Shown: positions 1 through 10,925 of the stretch, one piece after another
Numbering within the stretch: position 1 is the stretch's first letter
Layout: each line of letters starts with the position of its first letter
Assembly: GCA_009363875.1 (NCBI GenBank)
Contig: CM018691.1
Coordinates: forward strand, 5,952,001 to 6,016,000
Reading direction: 5' to 3'
Length of the DNA: 64,000 bases
DNA from: Mikania micrantha
Lineage: Eukaryota > Streptophyta > Magnoliopsida > Asterales > Asteraceae
Made by a program: the position numbers and the translations under genes
Notes under the pieces: generated by a model
The model's input: the letters and a program-made list of their open reading frames with translations, nothing else
What the model was told of the DNA's origin: nothing
Databases searched by the model: none

Positions 1-1177
1 GTGTTCGAACCAGGGGTCTCACGAGCCAGTGATGGTGTCCCATGGTGATGTAATGCAAGGCTGTGTTTACGGGAGTGTGGGGCTTGCAACCAGGGTGTAG
101 AACCGGCTAGGGTTGAGAAACAAGAACAAAGGGTGAAAACCCTAATTTTCGGATTATAAACAGCCTTGTACCTCGAATTTTGATGGTTTTTGGCCCCGAT
201 CTGTTGTACTTTCGTGTAGAGCACGATGAGAGCTTCAAGTAGGTTCAAGAATGAGGTGATTTGGTGAAGAAATGAGAAAGTTATGGAAGAGAGAAGTTTG
301 GAGAAGAGGAGGGTTTTCAAAACCGGATTTTTGGAGTTTTGGTGGAGAAGATGAAGTGGAAATGAGTAGGTTGCACTCATTTAAGGGTATTTATACCCCG
401 AGCGAGTTCGGATTCGTTTTCGTTGCTCGGTTCGCGTTTTCGTTAAGTTTCCGGAAAATTACGCGTAATTTAAATGGAGTTAATAAAGTAAACTAATTTA
501 ATATAATTTGATGAGTTTCAAAATTGTAAAATGTTATTTGTTTTATTTTGTTAAATTAAAGTCGTTCTTGTCGTGTTTTCGTTGTCGTTTCGTCAGATCG
601 CGTCACCTTCGCGCGTAATTCGTTTGAATCGTCACCCGAACGAATACGACGATGGTTTTGCTTTCTGACTTTTGTTTTCTACTTTCCGTCATTATTTCAG
701 AACTCCAAACTCACAGATATATTTGTGTGAATCGTCACCCACGCAAACACATTGTCAGTTCGTTATTCTGAAATAACACTGTATTTGTGTTTAAATTGTG
801 TTTCCTCACTGTCAGACTCAACTAAACATCCTGTTTTCAGATTGTTCTTGTACTGATTCGTCGGCCATCTGATTCCTGTCATCTGTGGACATCAGATCGC
901 AACCGATTTGTTTTCGTTGTTCACTTGTAAACTGTTGTTTCTCGTGATTTGTTGTGTTAACTGTATTTAAGTTTTCACTTAAACACTCACAACTATTGCT
1001 CCGAATGTATGTTGTACTTGTTGTATTTAAGTTTGCACTAAAATACGTACAACTGTGTATTGTATTCTGAATTCTGATAATACGATAACTGTTCATGTAC
1101 ACGTATTTACACATAGTATAAAGTGAAAGTACACATACCGTACGGACTTGCCGGACGATCTGGCACTTGATGTTACA
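1..1177 (-). mobile_element. Partial Tekay/Del-type Ty3 LTR, 5' part
   Basis: Read on the minus strand this begins TGTAACA at 1177 and matches the starts of the LTRs at 29618 and 47471 (shared block CAAGTGCCAGATCGTCCGG, then the motif with ACGCGCGAAGGTGACGCGATC). Homology continues leftward to the window edge, so the LTR is cut there and it cannot be decided whether it is a solo LTR or a 5' LTR. The right flank (ATGAA...) is not pyrimidine-rich, so it is not a 3' LTR preceded by a polypurine tract. A palindromic TATA motif (GGGTATTTATACCC) lies at 385-398. The small ORFs here are LTR sequence and not genes. Confidence 0.85.
388..395 (-). promoter_or_regulatory. TATA-like box in left LTR
   Basis: The minus strand reads TATAAATA inside the palindrome GGGTATAAATACCC. 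The same place in the LTRs at 29618 and 47471 has TATAAAAA and TATAAAT after the conserved ACTCG(T)GG. A role as a core promoter is inference. Confidence 0.4.
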
Positions 1178-1687
1178 ATGAAGTTATCTTAGTTCTACTT
1201 ATTTAAGTGTTTTACCAATCTTTCATTTTGCCCCTACTGGCAGGGTGCGACAGATCGTGTGATACACTAAATTGCTTAAATCTTGTACAATTAACCTTTG
1301 ACGCCTTATTGATGAATACGACTTCAATTCGGGTATCTTCACATGCCAAAATTGTTGTGTTTTAATTATTGGTTATGGAGTTTGCGAACATCAATTAAGT
1401 ATAGGTATTGTTAAGTGGACACGTTATACAACTTGAAACTGATCAGAAAAAGTAAACGAAGTTGAAAAATATCCTCAAAGAGAAGATAAATCAAATTTCA
1501 AAATTAATGCATGAAACAATGGATAAACAGACCCAAATTGATGCATTATTTGAAATATATAAAAAAATGCAAAGAAGAGTTAGAATACATTAAAGTTAAT
1601 TGTAATAAATGGATGCAATCATACATTGATTTTCAAATGCTTTTAAACAAACAATCAAAAAGAAATGTTAAATTTGAGATTTAAGAC
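1178..1687. other. Intergenic, no gene seen
   Basis: This stretch is AT-rich with no ORF of note, no RNA gene motif and no repeat boundary I can define. The first five bases (ATGAA) would be the target duplication of the left LTR, but the partner is outside the window. Confidence 0.6.
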
Positions 1688-1700
1688 TACTCGCAATGCG

Positions 1701-2080
1701 TGTAGGTTTTAAGCCTTCAAAACACACACTAAACACATGTATGAACTTGCAGATGCAAATAAAATTGCTTTCTATTAAATCAAAAGGGGGTACTTAATAC
1801 AATAACCTACTACAACTATTTATATTAAAACAAAACTAACACATGCAAATATTAAAACCCACAATCTCCAGGAATCATGCAAACCAACATTCATATTGCA
1901 CATTGCTTGGTCATCCTCCACAAAACTCCATGCAGATTAGTCTTCCACGATTCCCATACAAATCGGTCAACACCCAACTGCCAAGTCTTGTGCTACAACC
2001 TACAAGCCTAGAACCAATTATGACCCGTTTCCACCGAAACTTAACCCGAACCAATAACCCGATCAAGATTATTTCCAACA
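1701..2080 (-). repeat. 3' LTR of the short LTR element
   Basis: This is a 380-bp copy of the right repeat. On the minus strand it starts TGTTGG at 2080 and ends CCTACA at 1701. The adjacent interior is purine-rich on the minus strand, which fits a polypurine tract. Confidence 0.88.
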
Positions 2081-2830
2081 TTCACCTCCTTAATCTTGAT
2101 CTCGGTCCTGCTTCTGTATTCGAACCGTTCTTACTTGCTTGCATTGAATCATCTTGCTTTCTTGCTTTCGTTCCTAGCTATCCGAATCACTAAGATTCAT
2201 TCTTGCTACATACTCTTGCTAAACGAACCGCACCATGTCCGAACTCTTGCTACTTGCTACACGAACCACGTAGGTTCGGTCTTCCTCTTTCTCTTTCTAA
2301 CGTGAATGCTTTTGGTCACGACTTCGGTCTAATGTAAACTTTTTTTTTCCTTCTTTGTTCACAATCTCGATATTTCGGTCTAAGCTTTCTTTCAAGAAAA
2401 GCTTCTTTCGGTCTACGGTCTTTCTTTCTTTCTCGGACAAACCGCCAATCTCGGTTACGTCGAGCTCGGTCTTTTCCGGTCTACATTGGTGCGAACCTCC
2501 GGTCATTGTCACACCACGGTCTTGGTCACGTCGTTCGGTCTTTCACCGCTTCGGTCTTCTCAGTCTCACCTGTTCTATTTCTCAGGCTACGGTCTTTTTC
2601 GGTCTCCGGCGAGCAATCGGTCTTTTCTCACCGGTATTTCTTTAACGCCGGTATGGTATTTCCGACGACTCGGTCTTCAATTTCTTTATTTTCTTTCTGA
2701 TCGGAAACATAATCTTTCTTCTTTCTCAAGCCTGTTGCTTTCTTTCTTCTTTCTTGCTGGCTTCCGGCAACAACAGCCAAGGATGCCGCCTCCCTCGTAC
2801 CGACTCTCAAAACAGCCCCCCGTTAACCTT

Positions 2831-2842
2831 GCTCTGATACCA
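2831..2842 (-). promoter_or_regulatory. Primer binding site (initiator Met tRNA)
   Basis: The minus strand reads TGGTATCAGAGC, complementary to the 3' end of the plant initiator-Met tRNA. It lies two bases from the end of the 5' LTR at 2845, which fixes the element's orientation. Confidence 0.85.
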
Positions 2843-2844
2843 AT

Positions 2845-3224
2845 TGTAGGTTTCAGGCCTTCAAAACACACACTAAACACACGTATGAACTTGCAGATGC
2901 AAATAAAATTGCTTTCTATTAAATCAAAAGGGGGTACTTAATACAATAACCTACTACAACTGTTTATATTAAAACAAAACTAACACATGGAAATATTAAA
3001 ACCCACAATCTCCAGGACTCATGCAAACCAACGTTCATATTGCACATTGCTTGGTCATCCTCCACAAAACTCCATGCAGATTAGTCTTCCACGATTCCCA
3101 TACAAATCGGTCAACACCCAACTGCCAAGTCTTGTGCTACAACCTACAAGCCTAGAACCAATTATGACCCGTTTCCACCGAAACTTAACCCGAACCAATA
3201 ACCCGATCAAGATTATTTCCAACA
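2845..3224 (-). repeat. 5' LTR of the short LTR element
   Basis: This is a 380-bp direct repeat of 1701-2080, with about 98% identity by hand comparison. The PBS follows it directly on the minus strand. Confidence 0.88.
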
Positions 3225-3541
3225 TTGCGCACTTAAAAGGGGTGCACGTCGGAGGTGCATTGGAGTGGAGGGGAGAGTAGGACGTACGTCAGTAGGCGTA
3301 TGTGAGGAAGTGAGGTGACATGCGGCCTTTTGGTGGGGTTGATGGTGGGTCCAACATTAAATCAAGCTTCATTTACTTGTGCATAAACATTAACCACTTA
3401 CACAAATGGGTACATGTGATAAGGATTAGTTGGAGTTAAAAAAAAGGAGCAAGGATGCATGTAAGAAAATGGTTAAAAAGCTGAGGTGACAGTGGTGTCT
3501 AAAAGGTATGTGTTAAGTGCACCCGCTTGCATTACGAGCAA

Positions 3542-5596
3542 TCAAAATGCCTCACAAGCTGATTAGACTCCAAAGTTAGTTTAGAGTGAAGACAGTAAGA
3601 TTGAAGTATGATTCATCAAGTGGCAAAAATATATCAAATAATACCTCTTCATTAAAATACATTTTTTTTAAACACTATTGTCAAAGCAGTAAAAAAAACT
3701 AAAGTAACAAAAAAAAAAAAAGACTAAAGAAGCTTCCCAAAATTGAGAAAACTATTAAAAAAATTATCTTTGTTCCTACTATTGCTAAGAAAATCAAAAC
3801 AGTATATGAAAAGAAAAGTGAAAAAGACAGAAAAATGCACATCAATTGTGCAGCCATAAGCCTCTTTACAATCTTTGAAAAGAGCCGATACGAAAAAGTC
3901 ATCAGAAGTAATAAGAAAATTTTAATAAAAATCTTCAACAAGTCTCAGAACCACATATACTTCATCAACTATTCTACCAGTACTTTGTTTCAAACTGCTG
4001 ATGAGAACAACCGATACTTAACTTAAAACCGCAAATGAAAGGTTTGAATAAGTTGATTAAACTTACAAACTGCTAAAAATGCTCGTCATTCCTATGAGCA
4101 AACCATTCAAATTGAAATTCATTATTAAAGTTTTGTTCTTAATCATAACCTATTGTTTATGTAACTGTTGTCGTACTTGAACTATAAAATTTACGGTTAA
4201 CCTAAGAGATTTTAATATATTGTTTGGTCAAGATGGTATTTTGGGAATTTGCGAAGTACACAATTTGAATTTTGAATTACGAAAGTCGAAAACTTTAGTG
4301 GAACTTGGAAGTAGATTGATCATTAACGGCAAATTGGCTATCAGAATTTTGTCTTTGGGCTAATTTAAGAAAACAGTTAAAATGGACTTAACCAAATGGG
4401 TTTCTTGATTGGTTTCAATGATGGGTCCAAAAAGAAAATAATTTTTTTTCTTGGGCTGTAGTCTGTGTTGCCACTTCTAAAGGGGCACAAAATACCTGGT
4501 TCTAACACCGACCTAGCTGAAACCTAGAACCGGAACAGGTTCCAACCGGATCCAAAATCAAACCCGTTCATGTCAGAAAAAAACTGTTGGTTCCTTTTTT
4601 TGAAGATCGGTTCCAACATGATCAGATCCTGAGCAGGAACCGTACCAAAAATTGGTTCCAGAACCGATTCCTGCTATTTTTTCCCAAAAAACAAATTAAT
4701 CTAGGCGTGGAATTCAAATTTTTGGCCGCTTTTGACCATTTTTTCTCGAATTTCATGAACCATACTCTGAGTTATTATAAATAGGTGTTGGATAAATTTA
4801 GGGCTAGCTCAAGTTTTTTGACGATCTAAAGCGGAGTGAAAAATTGAAATTTTTTTCTACTATATATAACAAACATTTATTTTTATATTCGATCTTATAA
4901 CACAAAACGTTATATAATCACGAAGGAGGATGCTATAACAAACATAAATCGCAAACAAAATTTATAGATTAATTACAGATATCAAAACAACAAAAAGTTA
5001 TAAGCTAGGACCTTTTGTTTTACCTGATAGAGCCAGAAGTGGATGAGTTGGTTGATCCACAACTTAAAAACACAAACCAAAACGCTAAAAACTCAAAAAA
5101 ATACTTCATTCACTCTTGTTATTTTTCGTATGCTCTTCTTTTTCTTTTTAACTCTTTTATTATGACTTAATCACAATTATATGTTGGACATCAAGGTTCC
5201 TCTACCGAAAGGATTGTCTTCCACTCTCTTCTAGTCTATCCGACGAAGAGCTCGTCTATGACGTAAAAACACCCATTGTGATGTACGGGATTTAGTTATA
5301 CGTTATTGTAACACATAAATCTAAAATTGATAAACAAATTAGATTCTTATATATGATCTTATTAATTAATAATTTTAATATCGTTTGCATCGATGTTGCA
5401 CACATCAGATGGTTAAATGACATGCAAGACAACCCCTCACAGGAGTATTAGTAAATGTAATTTACCAAATATACTTAAGATTAATGAACATTATCTTTAG
5501 GATTGATGACTTATTTGTGTAGGGAATATATGCCTTTAAATTGACAGTCATGAAATGCAACGAGAATGTGCAAGTTTTAGCGAATGAGATTCACCC
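3542..5596. other. Intergenic, no gene seen
   Basis: This is AT-rich DNA. ORFs of 63-80 codons around 3699-4026 are low-complexity (poly-Phe/Ser/Lys) and lack family motifs. A patch at 4500-4680 repeats GGTTCC/GGAACC and AACCGG words, probably a degraded dispersed repeat. I see no RNA gene. Confidence 0.6.
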
Positions 5597-5920
5597 ATAT
5601 ATATATAGGGGAGGGATATTTTAATAAGGCTAAAAACCATGAGAAGCGTGAGAAGCCATCTTGGACGTACATCTGTGGCGTTTTACAATCAGAATTGCGC
5701 GGTGGCAATTCTGTAAATAGTATGATGTTTGAAAGTCGCGGGATGTGCATAAAAGTAATTTGGTGTATTTTGAATTAGAACTAACCTCCCCAATTTATCT
5801 CAATTCCGTAAAATTCGCCTTTAACCTAGATTTTACCCATCGACGAAAACACCAAAGTCCCCAATGTCATCCGTCGATCGTTACTCACTGAAACACCAAA
5901 GTCTCCAATTTATCTCAATA

Positions 5921-6210
5921 TGGTGTTTTTGGTGTTTTTGGCGTTGATTTTGTATAAATTTTGCTGTTATGTATCTTCTTTGTTGTTCTTGGTGTTCTGC
6001 TAAGTTGTTATGGTGTTTTTGAAATTGATTTAGTTTATGGCGTCTATGTTGTTTTGTTCATTTTAAATGGACATTAAGATTATGCCTTTATGGTGTTTTT
6101 GGTTAATTTGGTGTTTTTGGCGTTTATTTTGTATGGTGTTTTTGCTATTATGTATCTTCTTTGTTGTTCTTGGTGTTTTGTTAAGTTGTTATGGTGTTTT
6201 TGAAATTGAT
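5921..6210. repeat. Tandem duplication of a GGTGTTTTT-rich unit
   Basis: Units 5921-6029 and 6091-6210 share the order GGTGTTTTT, GGCGTT, TATGTATCTTCTTTGTTG, TTCTTGGTGTT, AAGTTGTTATGG, GAAATTGAT. The second unit has an extra GGTGTTTTT. They lie in the left half of the (TA)n-flanked element. Confidence 0.75.
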
Positions 6211-6564
6211 CACGTCTTTACAATGCTAATATAAACACCATAAACACCATAACAGAAAATATGAAGCTAACTGAAAACGCCAAATAACATCATATTATTT
6301 AACCACCATTAAAACACCATACATGTTTATAAAATAAAAAAACAGAGCATTATTTTAAAGAAAAAACTCCATAAAATTTTAAAATATCATGGTGATTAGG
6401 GCTTTTGGATTCAAAATAAGTTGTAATACTTAGATTCAAAAACACCATACAATCCAAAAAACACAATACAATCTGAAAAAACATCATAATTTCAAAAAAT
6501 AGAGCATACAACATACGAAATAACACCATACAATCTGAAAAACACCATACAATCTGAAAAACAC

Positions 6565-9500
6565 TATCACACCCCGAGCCGGTGGGGTTGGATGGGATTC
6601 CCCGTCGGGCGGAAGGTTCTCGGGGCGCGATATCGTGAGTGATAATCGTGATGATCAGATTGTTAACATTGCACATGATATAAATGAGAATTGCTAAATA
6701 GAATAGAATTACAAAGTTAAATTACATCAATATCGTTTATAATTTAACAATATAAATCTACCATCAACATCATAAATTTACTATCTTGTATGTACACAAG
6801 ATATACAAAATATATTGTATAATGATGTTCCCAAAAGATGCAGGTCCAAAAATACTAAGTCTTCTATCTGAAGTCCTAGTCCAAAAGCAATAACTTCTTA
6901 ATTAACCTGTTCGTCACCTGAGAAGTCATGCAAAAGGATCAAGTCAACACATGGTTGGTGAGTTCATTTAGTTTTATAAAATGAGTTTGAATAACCTGAA
7001 TGACAACCTTAACCTTACCATTAACCACCTATACCATCCAGTTCAGTATGATTATATATAGGACATATGTAGGGTCGAACTTACCGCCCGCCCAGCCACT
7101 GTCCCACCACATACTAAACCACATGATATATTGTTCCTGATGATAATTAAGCATTTCATCCCTCAACATTGATTCCATCACTTCTGATTCATAGCATTTG
7201 ATTACCCTGAAAATGTTTACCTTGATTCCTCAAAATGACAACCTTAACCTCACCAACAACCACGTATGCTATCCAGTCAAGTATGCTTATATATAGGGCA
7301 TATGTATGATCGAACTTACCGCCCGCCCAGCCACCGTCCCACCACATACCGGACTGCTTAGCATATTGTGGTTAATGATAATTAAGCGTTTCACTCCATT
7401 CACCTTTATCTTAGATTTTGATTTCCACAATTTGAAATATCTTTGATTTCTTGAGTTCACCATGTATTTATGATTACCCTATAACATTTGTAGAAATATG
7501 ATAGGAAATGTTTGATTAATTTAATAATCAATCATATAAATACAACTAAGACATGTTGATTGGGCCTTTAATTGACTCAATCAATTAGACTTAGTTGTTG
7601 GTGGTTGTCCAAGTTGTACCCTCTCACATGTGGCCCATATCAGGTATGACCCACAAGGAGTCTACCTGTATGCGTCGGGACTTTCATGATTTGCCCATAT
7701 CAGCTTGACCCACAAAGTCTACTGTATGCGTCGGGACTTTAGGATATCCTTTGATTCTGATCTTCTTTATTCTCTCGATTTCATTTGATTGTTAAAGTTA
7801 TGCCCATGTAGCTTGACTACAAGTGTCTACTACTGTGACGGGACTTTCCGTGTGTTACACGTGGTCTTGATTTACATACAACTGACATCCACCTTAGCTT
7901 AAGCAATTAATGATTTCATTAGGTCTTAATGATTTCATTATTTCGATGATTCACACACGGCTATGATTCCCTTGATTCCTTTGATTTTGATCTTTAGAAT
8001 TCCCTGATTTCACAATGATTATAGATTCATGAGTAGGATCCTTAGTTTACTGATCACACACTGGATTAGATTTCATTGCATTTTATCTTTAGCTTTGGTT
8101 CTTTCGGTTTCACTTTGAATTTAGATTCTTGAATTTGAACACGATGGACTAAGGGTTTTGTTTAGAGTTTTAGAATTTAGATATTACTCACAAGAGTAAT
8201 TTAATTAACTTGTTAGTTAATTTGGCATAACGATTACCTAGACAGGAGTTTAGGATTATAAACAAGTATATATAAAGCAATAATAAGTAAAAGCATTTAC
8301 GTAAAACAATTTAAATAAAAAGATTTACGCATGCTTCTCAGCCCCGCGTTTGAAAACAAAAATGTTTAGAAAAGGGGCAATGAACTCACCTGTGTTGCTG
8401 TGCAAATGAATCACATAAGATAATGCGCGCTCTTTGATTGTTGCTTATGTATCTTTAGCACCTGAGTTGATTTAAGAGATTCGAATACGATAAGTACATA
8501 CGGTAGTCGTCGTATCTAAGGTTTGGTCTCGGTGTGCAACTACGTGTCCTTGATTACTAATGTGTTTCTAGAATTATTTCTATCTAAACTAAGACAATTC
8601 CCATAATTGATCCCTATCCCACATTATTAATTATAAGCCCTTAATCAATTATTTTAAGTTAATCCATTTTATGATAAACACTTATTTAGAAAATCATTTA
8701 ATTTGTTTTAACAAAGTTTACAATTAAATTTCTTTTATTATGATAACATAATTAAATTAAGAAGATGTAATTTACACATGATGGGCTTGGGTTAAGCCTA
8801 TTGGACCAACCTCGGCCCATCACTAGAATTTGATTTCCAAGTAATTACCGATCGAGATCTTTGAATAACTCAGCCTAACTTATTCAATTGAATCATCTAG
8901 GCAAGTTACATGTCCTCTTGAATTTTCCTAAGGACTAGGTGTCAATAATCAAATCACAATCTAGTCCTTAGATTATTATTTGATCCTCATGTATAAATAA
9001 GTATGTGGTTTTAAGAAACTATTCCCTTAAAACCTTATTTTATGAAACTCTTGCGTTTTACCCCATGCACACACACGGCTCAAGGCTATGCATGCAACAT
9101 ACTTTTGATTCCCATGCATGCAACTTATTACCCCACCCATGCACACACTCATTCGACTTCATGCATCCCTCTCGTTAAGGTTTCATATTCAACCCTTAGG
9201 TCGATCAAATGGCTATGTACCCGAATGAGTATGCCTCCCGAAGAAGAGACGACCGATTGAGCATTGCCGAGTGAACCTATGGTCGGCCGAAAGAGAGCTG
9301 CGAATGGAGTGTTAACCACCCGAAGGGGTCCTTGGCCGAATGAGTTTGGCTGTACAAGGCTGAGGCCGAATGAGCTGAGTTGAAAGGGGTTAGACCGAAG
9401 GAGCATAGTAGCGAAAGAGCATGGTGGTCGAATGAGGCCATTCGGCCCAACTGATGAACCTCATTCGGCCTGCGCGGCCTTGGGGTGCAGCCCTCACCAA

Positions 9501-10552
9501 GTCGTGATTTAGTCACAGCCATGGTAATCCACATGTTCCTACGTTGTTCTAAGGTGAGAGTGAGTGATTCTCTTAAGGTTTCGAGTGAGTTGAACCGGTT
9601 AAATGAAGGGATACTAGATTAGGGTTTTCAAAACCCCAAACCGAACAAGAACATGAGGTTTACCTCGAATTTGTTGGATAAAACCTTAGATTCGTTGTAC
9701 TTCTGCAATCTACAAGTTGTGAGGGTTGTTTTGACACCAAAATGGGTCGATTTTGTGAAGAAATGGTGGTGAAATCTTAGAGAGAAGGTAGAGAGATTTT
9801 AGAGAGAGAGAAAGTGACGATTTGGGGAAGATGATGGCAGGTAGGTGGGGTGGTTGTGGGATTAAATGCCATCTTAATTGATGGTAAAATACCCGGGTTC
9901 GTTCGGTTTTGCTCGGTTTCGCGTAGAAGCGTCGGTTTCTCACCGTTTTCGTTACGAAACGATCCAATTTTAAAATAGAAGTTATAAAATTATTTGAGGT
10001 TGTGATTCCTAATAAATTAACTAAATATCTTTTATTTATTTTAAATTTTCAGAAATAATTAATTTACGATTTAATATCGAATCGTACGGTCGTCGCGCGT
10101 ATTCATTCGAATCGTCACCCGTACGAACACGGCGATAACTATACTTTTCAACATGGTTTTCTAATTATTGGACATCATTTGGAACGTTAAACTTTAAGAT
10201 ATATTCGTACAGATCGTCACCTATACGAAAAATCCGTCGATTTAGCATTCACGTAACGACATCCGTGTTGTTTTGTTCTGTAAAGCCTCACATACGTTTA
10301 TACATAATAAAATCCTAACACATAATCACATGATGGTTCTGTAACGCCAGATAATTATCTGACTTATGAACCATAGTTCTGAACTTTGTTTCTCTGAAAT
10401 GATTCTGAAATTGCGTTATGATAACATAAAATGATAAATGATGCTTGACATGAATATGAAATACACTGAATTACGTACAGTTTGTACCTGATTACTGTTC
10501 ACATTACTGTAGAGATCACTGTTCCGGCACCGGTTCCGGCACTGATGTTACA
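6565..10552 (-). mobile_element. Solo LTR, divergent Tekay/Del-type, TSD AACAC
   Basis: On the minus strand it starts TGTAACATCAGTGCCGG at 10552 and ends GGGGTGTGATA at 6565, matching the termini of the LTRs at 29618-33970 and 47471-51971 (last base pair TA instead of CA). AACAC occurs on both sides (6560-6564 and 10553-10557), an exact 5-bp target duplication. There is no internal domain, so this is a solo LTR left by LTR-LTR recombination (standard interpretation). Near the 3' end it keeps the block with TTCCGCCCGACGGG. Inside are a 235-bp-period duplication (7001-7400) and three copies of a GCCCAT...TGCGTCGGGACTTT unit (about 7630-7850). Small ORFs inside are not genes. Confidence 0.9.
7001..7400. 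repeat. Tandem duplication carrying a TATA block inside the solo LTR
   Basis: Two copies start at 7001 and 7236 (TGACAACCTTAACCT). Each contains TTATATATAGG, CGAACTTACCGCCCGCCCAG and TGATAATTAAGC. On the minus strand each carries TATATATAA, equivalent to the conserved TATATATAAGCATACT block of the two other long LTRs. Confidence 0.75.
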
Positions 10553-10868
10553 AACACCATAACCTTCTGTGTTCGATTCATTCACGACGTTACCCTCAAA
10601 AAACACCAAACGAGCATTTGCCAGATGAAATTAGAATTATAAAATCAATTACAATCTGTGATTTCTTCTTGTGATAGATAATTAATTTGTATTTTGAAAA
10701 AATGTTTAGCGACAATCATGGTATTTTCCCAAAATAACCGCCAACAATAATGAGAAGAAATTACGTTAATACCTATATCTTGAAAACCTTTGAAAATACA
10801 CGTGTAGGGCTGAGATCGATTACTTCTCACACTTTTTATGGTTTTAAGAATTTTTAGCCAAACCTCAA

Positions 10869-10870
<2 letters not shown>

Positions 10871-10922
<52 letters not shown>
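10871..10922. repeat. (TA)n microsatellite
   Basis: An almost pure TA tract of about 52 bp separates two inverted-repeat elements (5608-10870 and 10923-12385). Confidence 0.95.

Positions 10923-10925
<3 letters not shown>

Larger units (their letters stand above)
1701..3224 (-). mobile_element. Complete short non-autonomous LTR retroelement
   Basis: Two 380-bp direct repeats (1701-2080 and 2845-3224) differ at about 7 positions. Read on the minus strand each begins TGTTGGAAATAATC and ends CCTACA. A PBS matching the initiator-Met tRNA end (TGGTATCAGAGC) sits two bases inside the right repeat, and a purine tract (AAGGAGGTGAA) precedes the left repeat. Flanks ATGCG (1696-1700) and TTGCG (3225-3229) form a 5-bp target duplication with one mismatch. 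The 764-bp interior has no gag or pol and is packed with CGGTCT on the + strand. The total length of 1524 bp is larger than classical TRIMs, so I call it a TRIM/SMART-like or LARD-like element. Mobilisation would depend on another element's enzymes (inference). Confidence 0.88.
1688..3541. repeat. Possible MITE split by a short LTR element
   Basis: Sequence just left of the LTR element reads ACTCGCAATGCG. Around 3515-3541 the sequence reads AAGTGCACCCGCTTGCATTACGAGC, whose reverse complement starts GCTCGTAATGCAAGCGGGTG; the bases right of the LTR element (GCGCACTTAAAAGGGGTGCAC) resemble its continuation. This suggests an inverted-repeat element of about 330 bp interrupted by 1701-3224. The outer target duplication was not established. 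Confidence 0.35.
5608..10870. mobile_element. (TA)n-flanked inverted-repeat element, interrupted by a solo LTR
   Basis: The left end GGGGAGGGATATTTTAATAAGG and the reverse complement of the right end are inverted relatives: both contain GGCTAAAAA, then AAACCAT, then (A)AG(C/T)GTGAGAAG. Both ends abut TATATA tracts (5597-5607 and from 10871). Without the nested LTR the element is about 1.27 kb. The left half repeats GGTGTTTTT and the right half repeats AACACCAT, so the subterminal repeats are inverted about the centre. No transposase ORF is seen. It resembles microsatellite-targeting elements such as rice Micron; the superfamily is not determined. Confidence 0.6.

Noticed and set aside
818..1114. 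98-codon minus-strand frame
   Set aside because: Lies within the LTR 5' part; the matching regions at 29700 and 47550 do not keep the frame.
2297..2941. Several overlapping frames of 60-150 codons
   Set aside because: They arise from the CGGTCT-rich pyrimidine interior of a non-coding LTR element; there is no family motif on either strand.
3699..4026. Two short frames as genes
   Set aside because: Low-complexity Phe/Leu or Lys/Ile translations of A/T runs.
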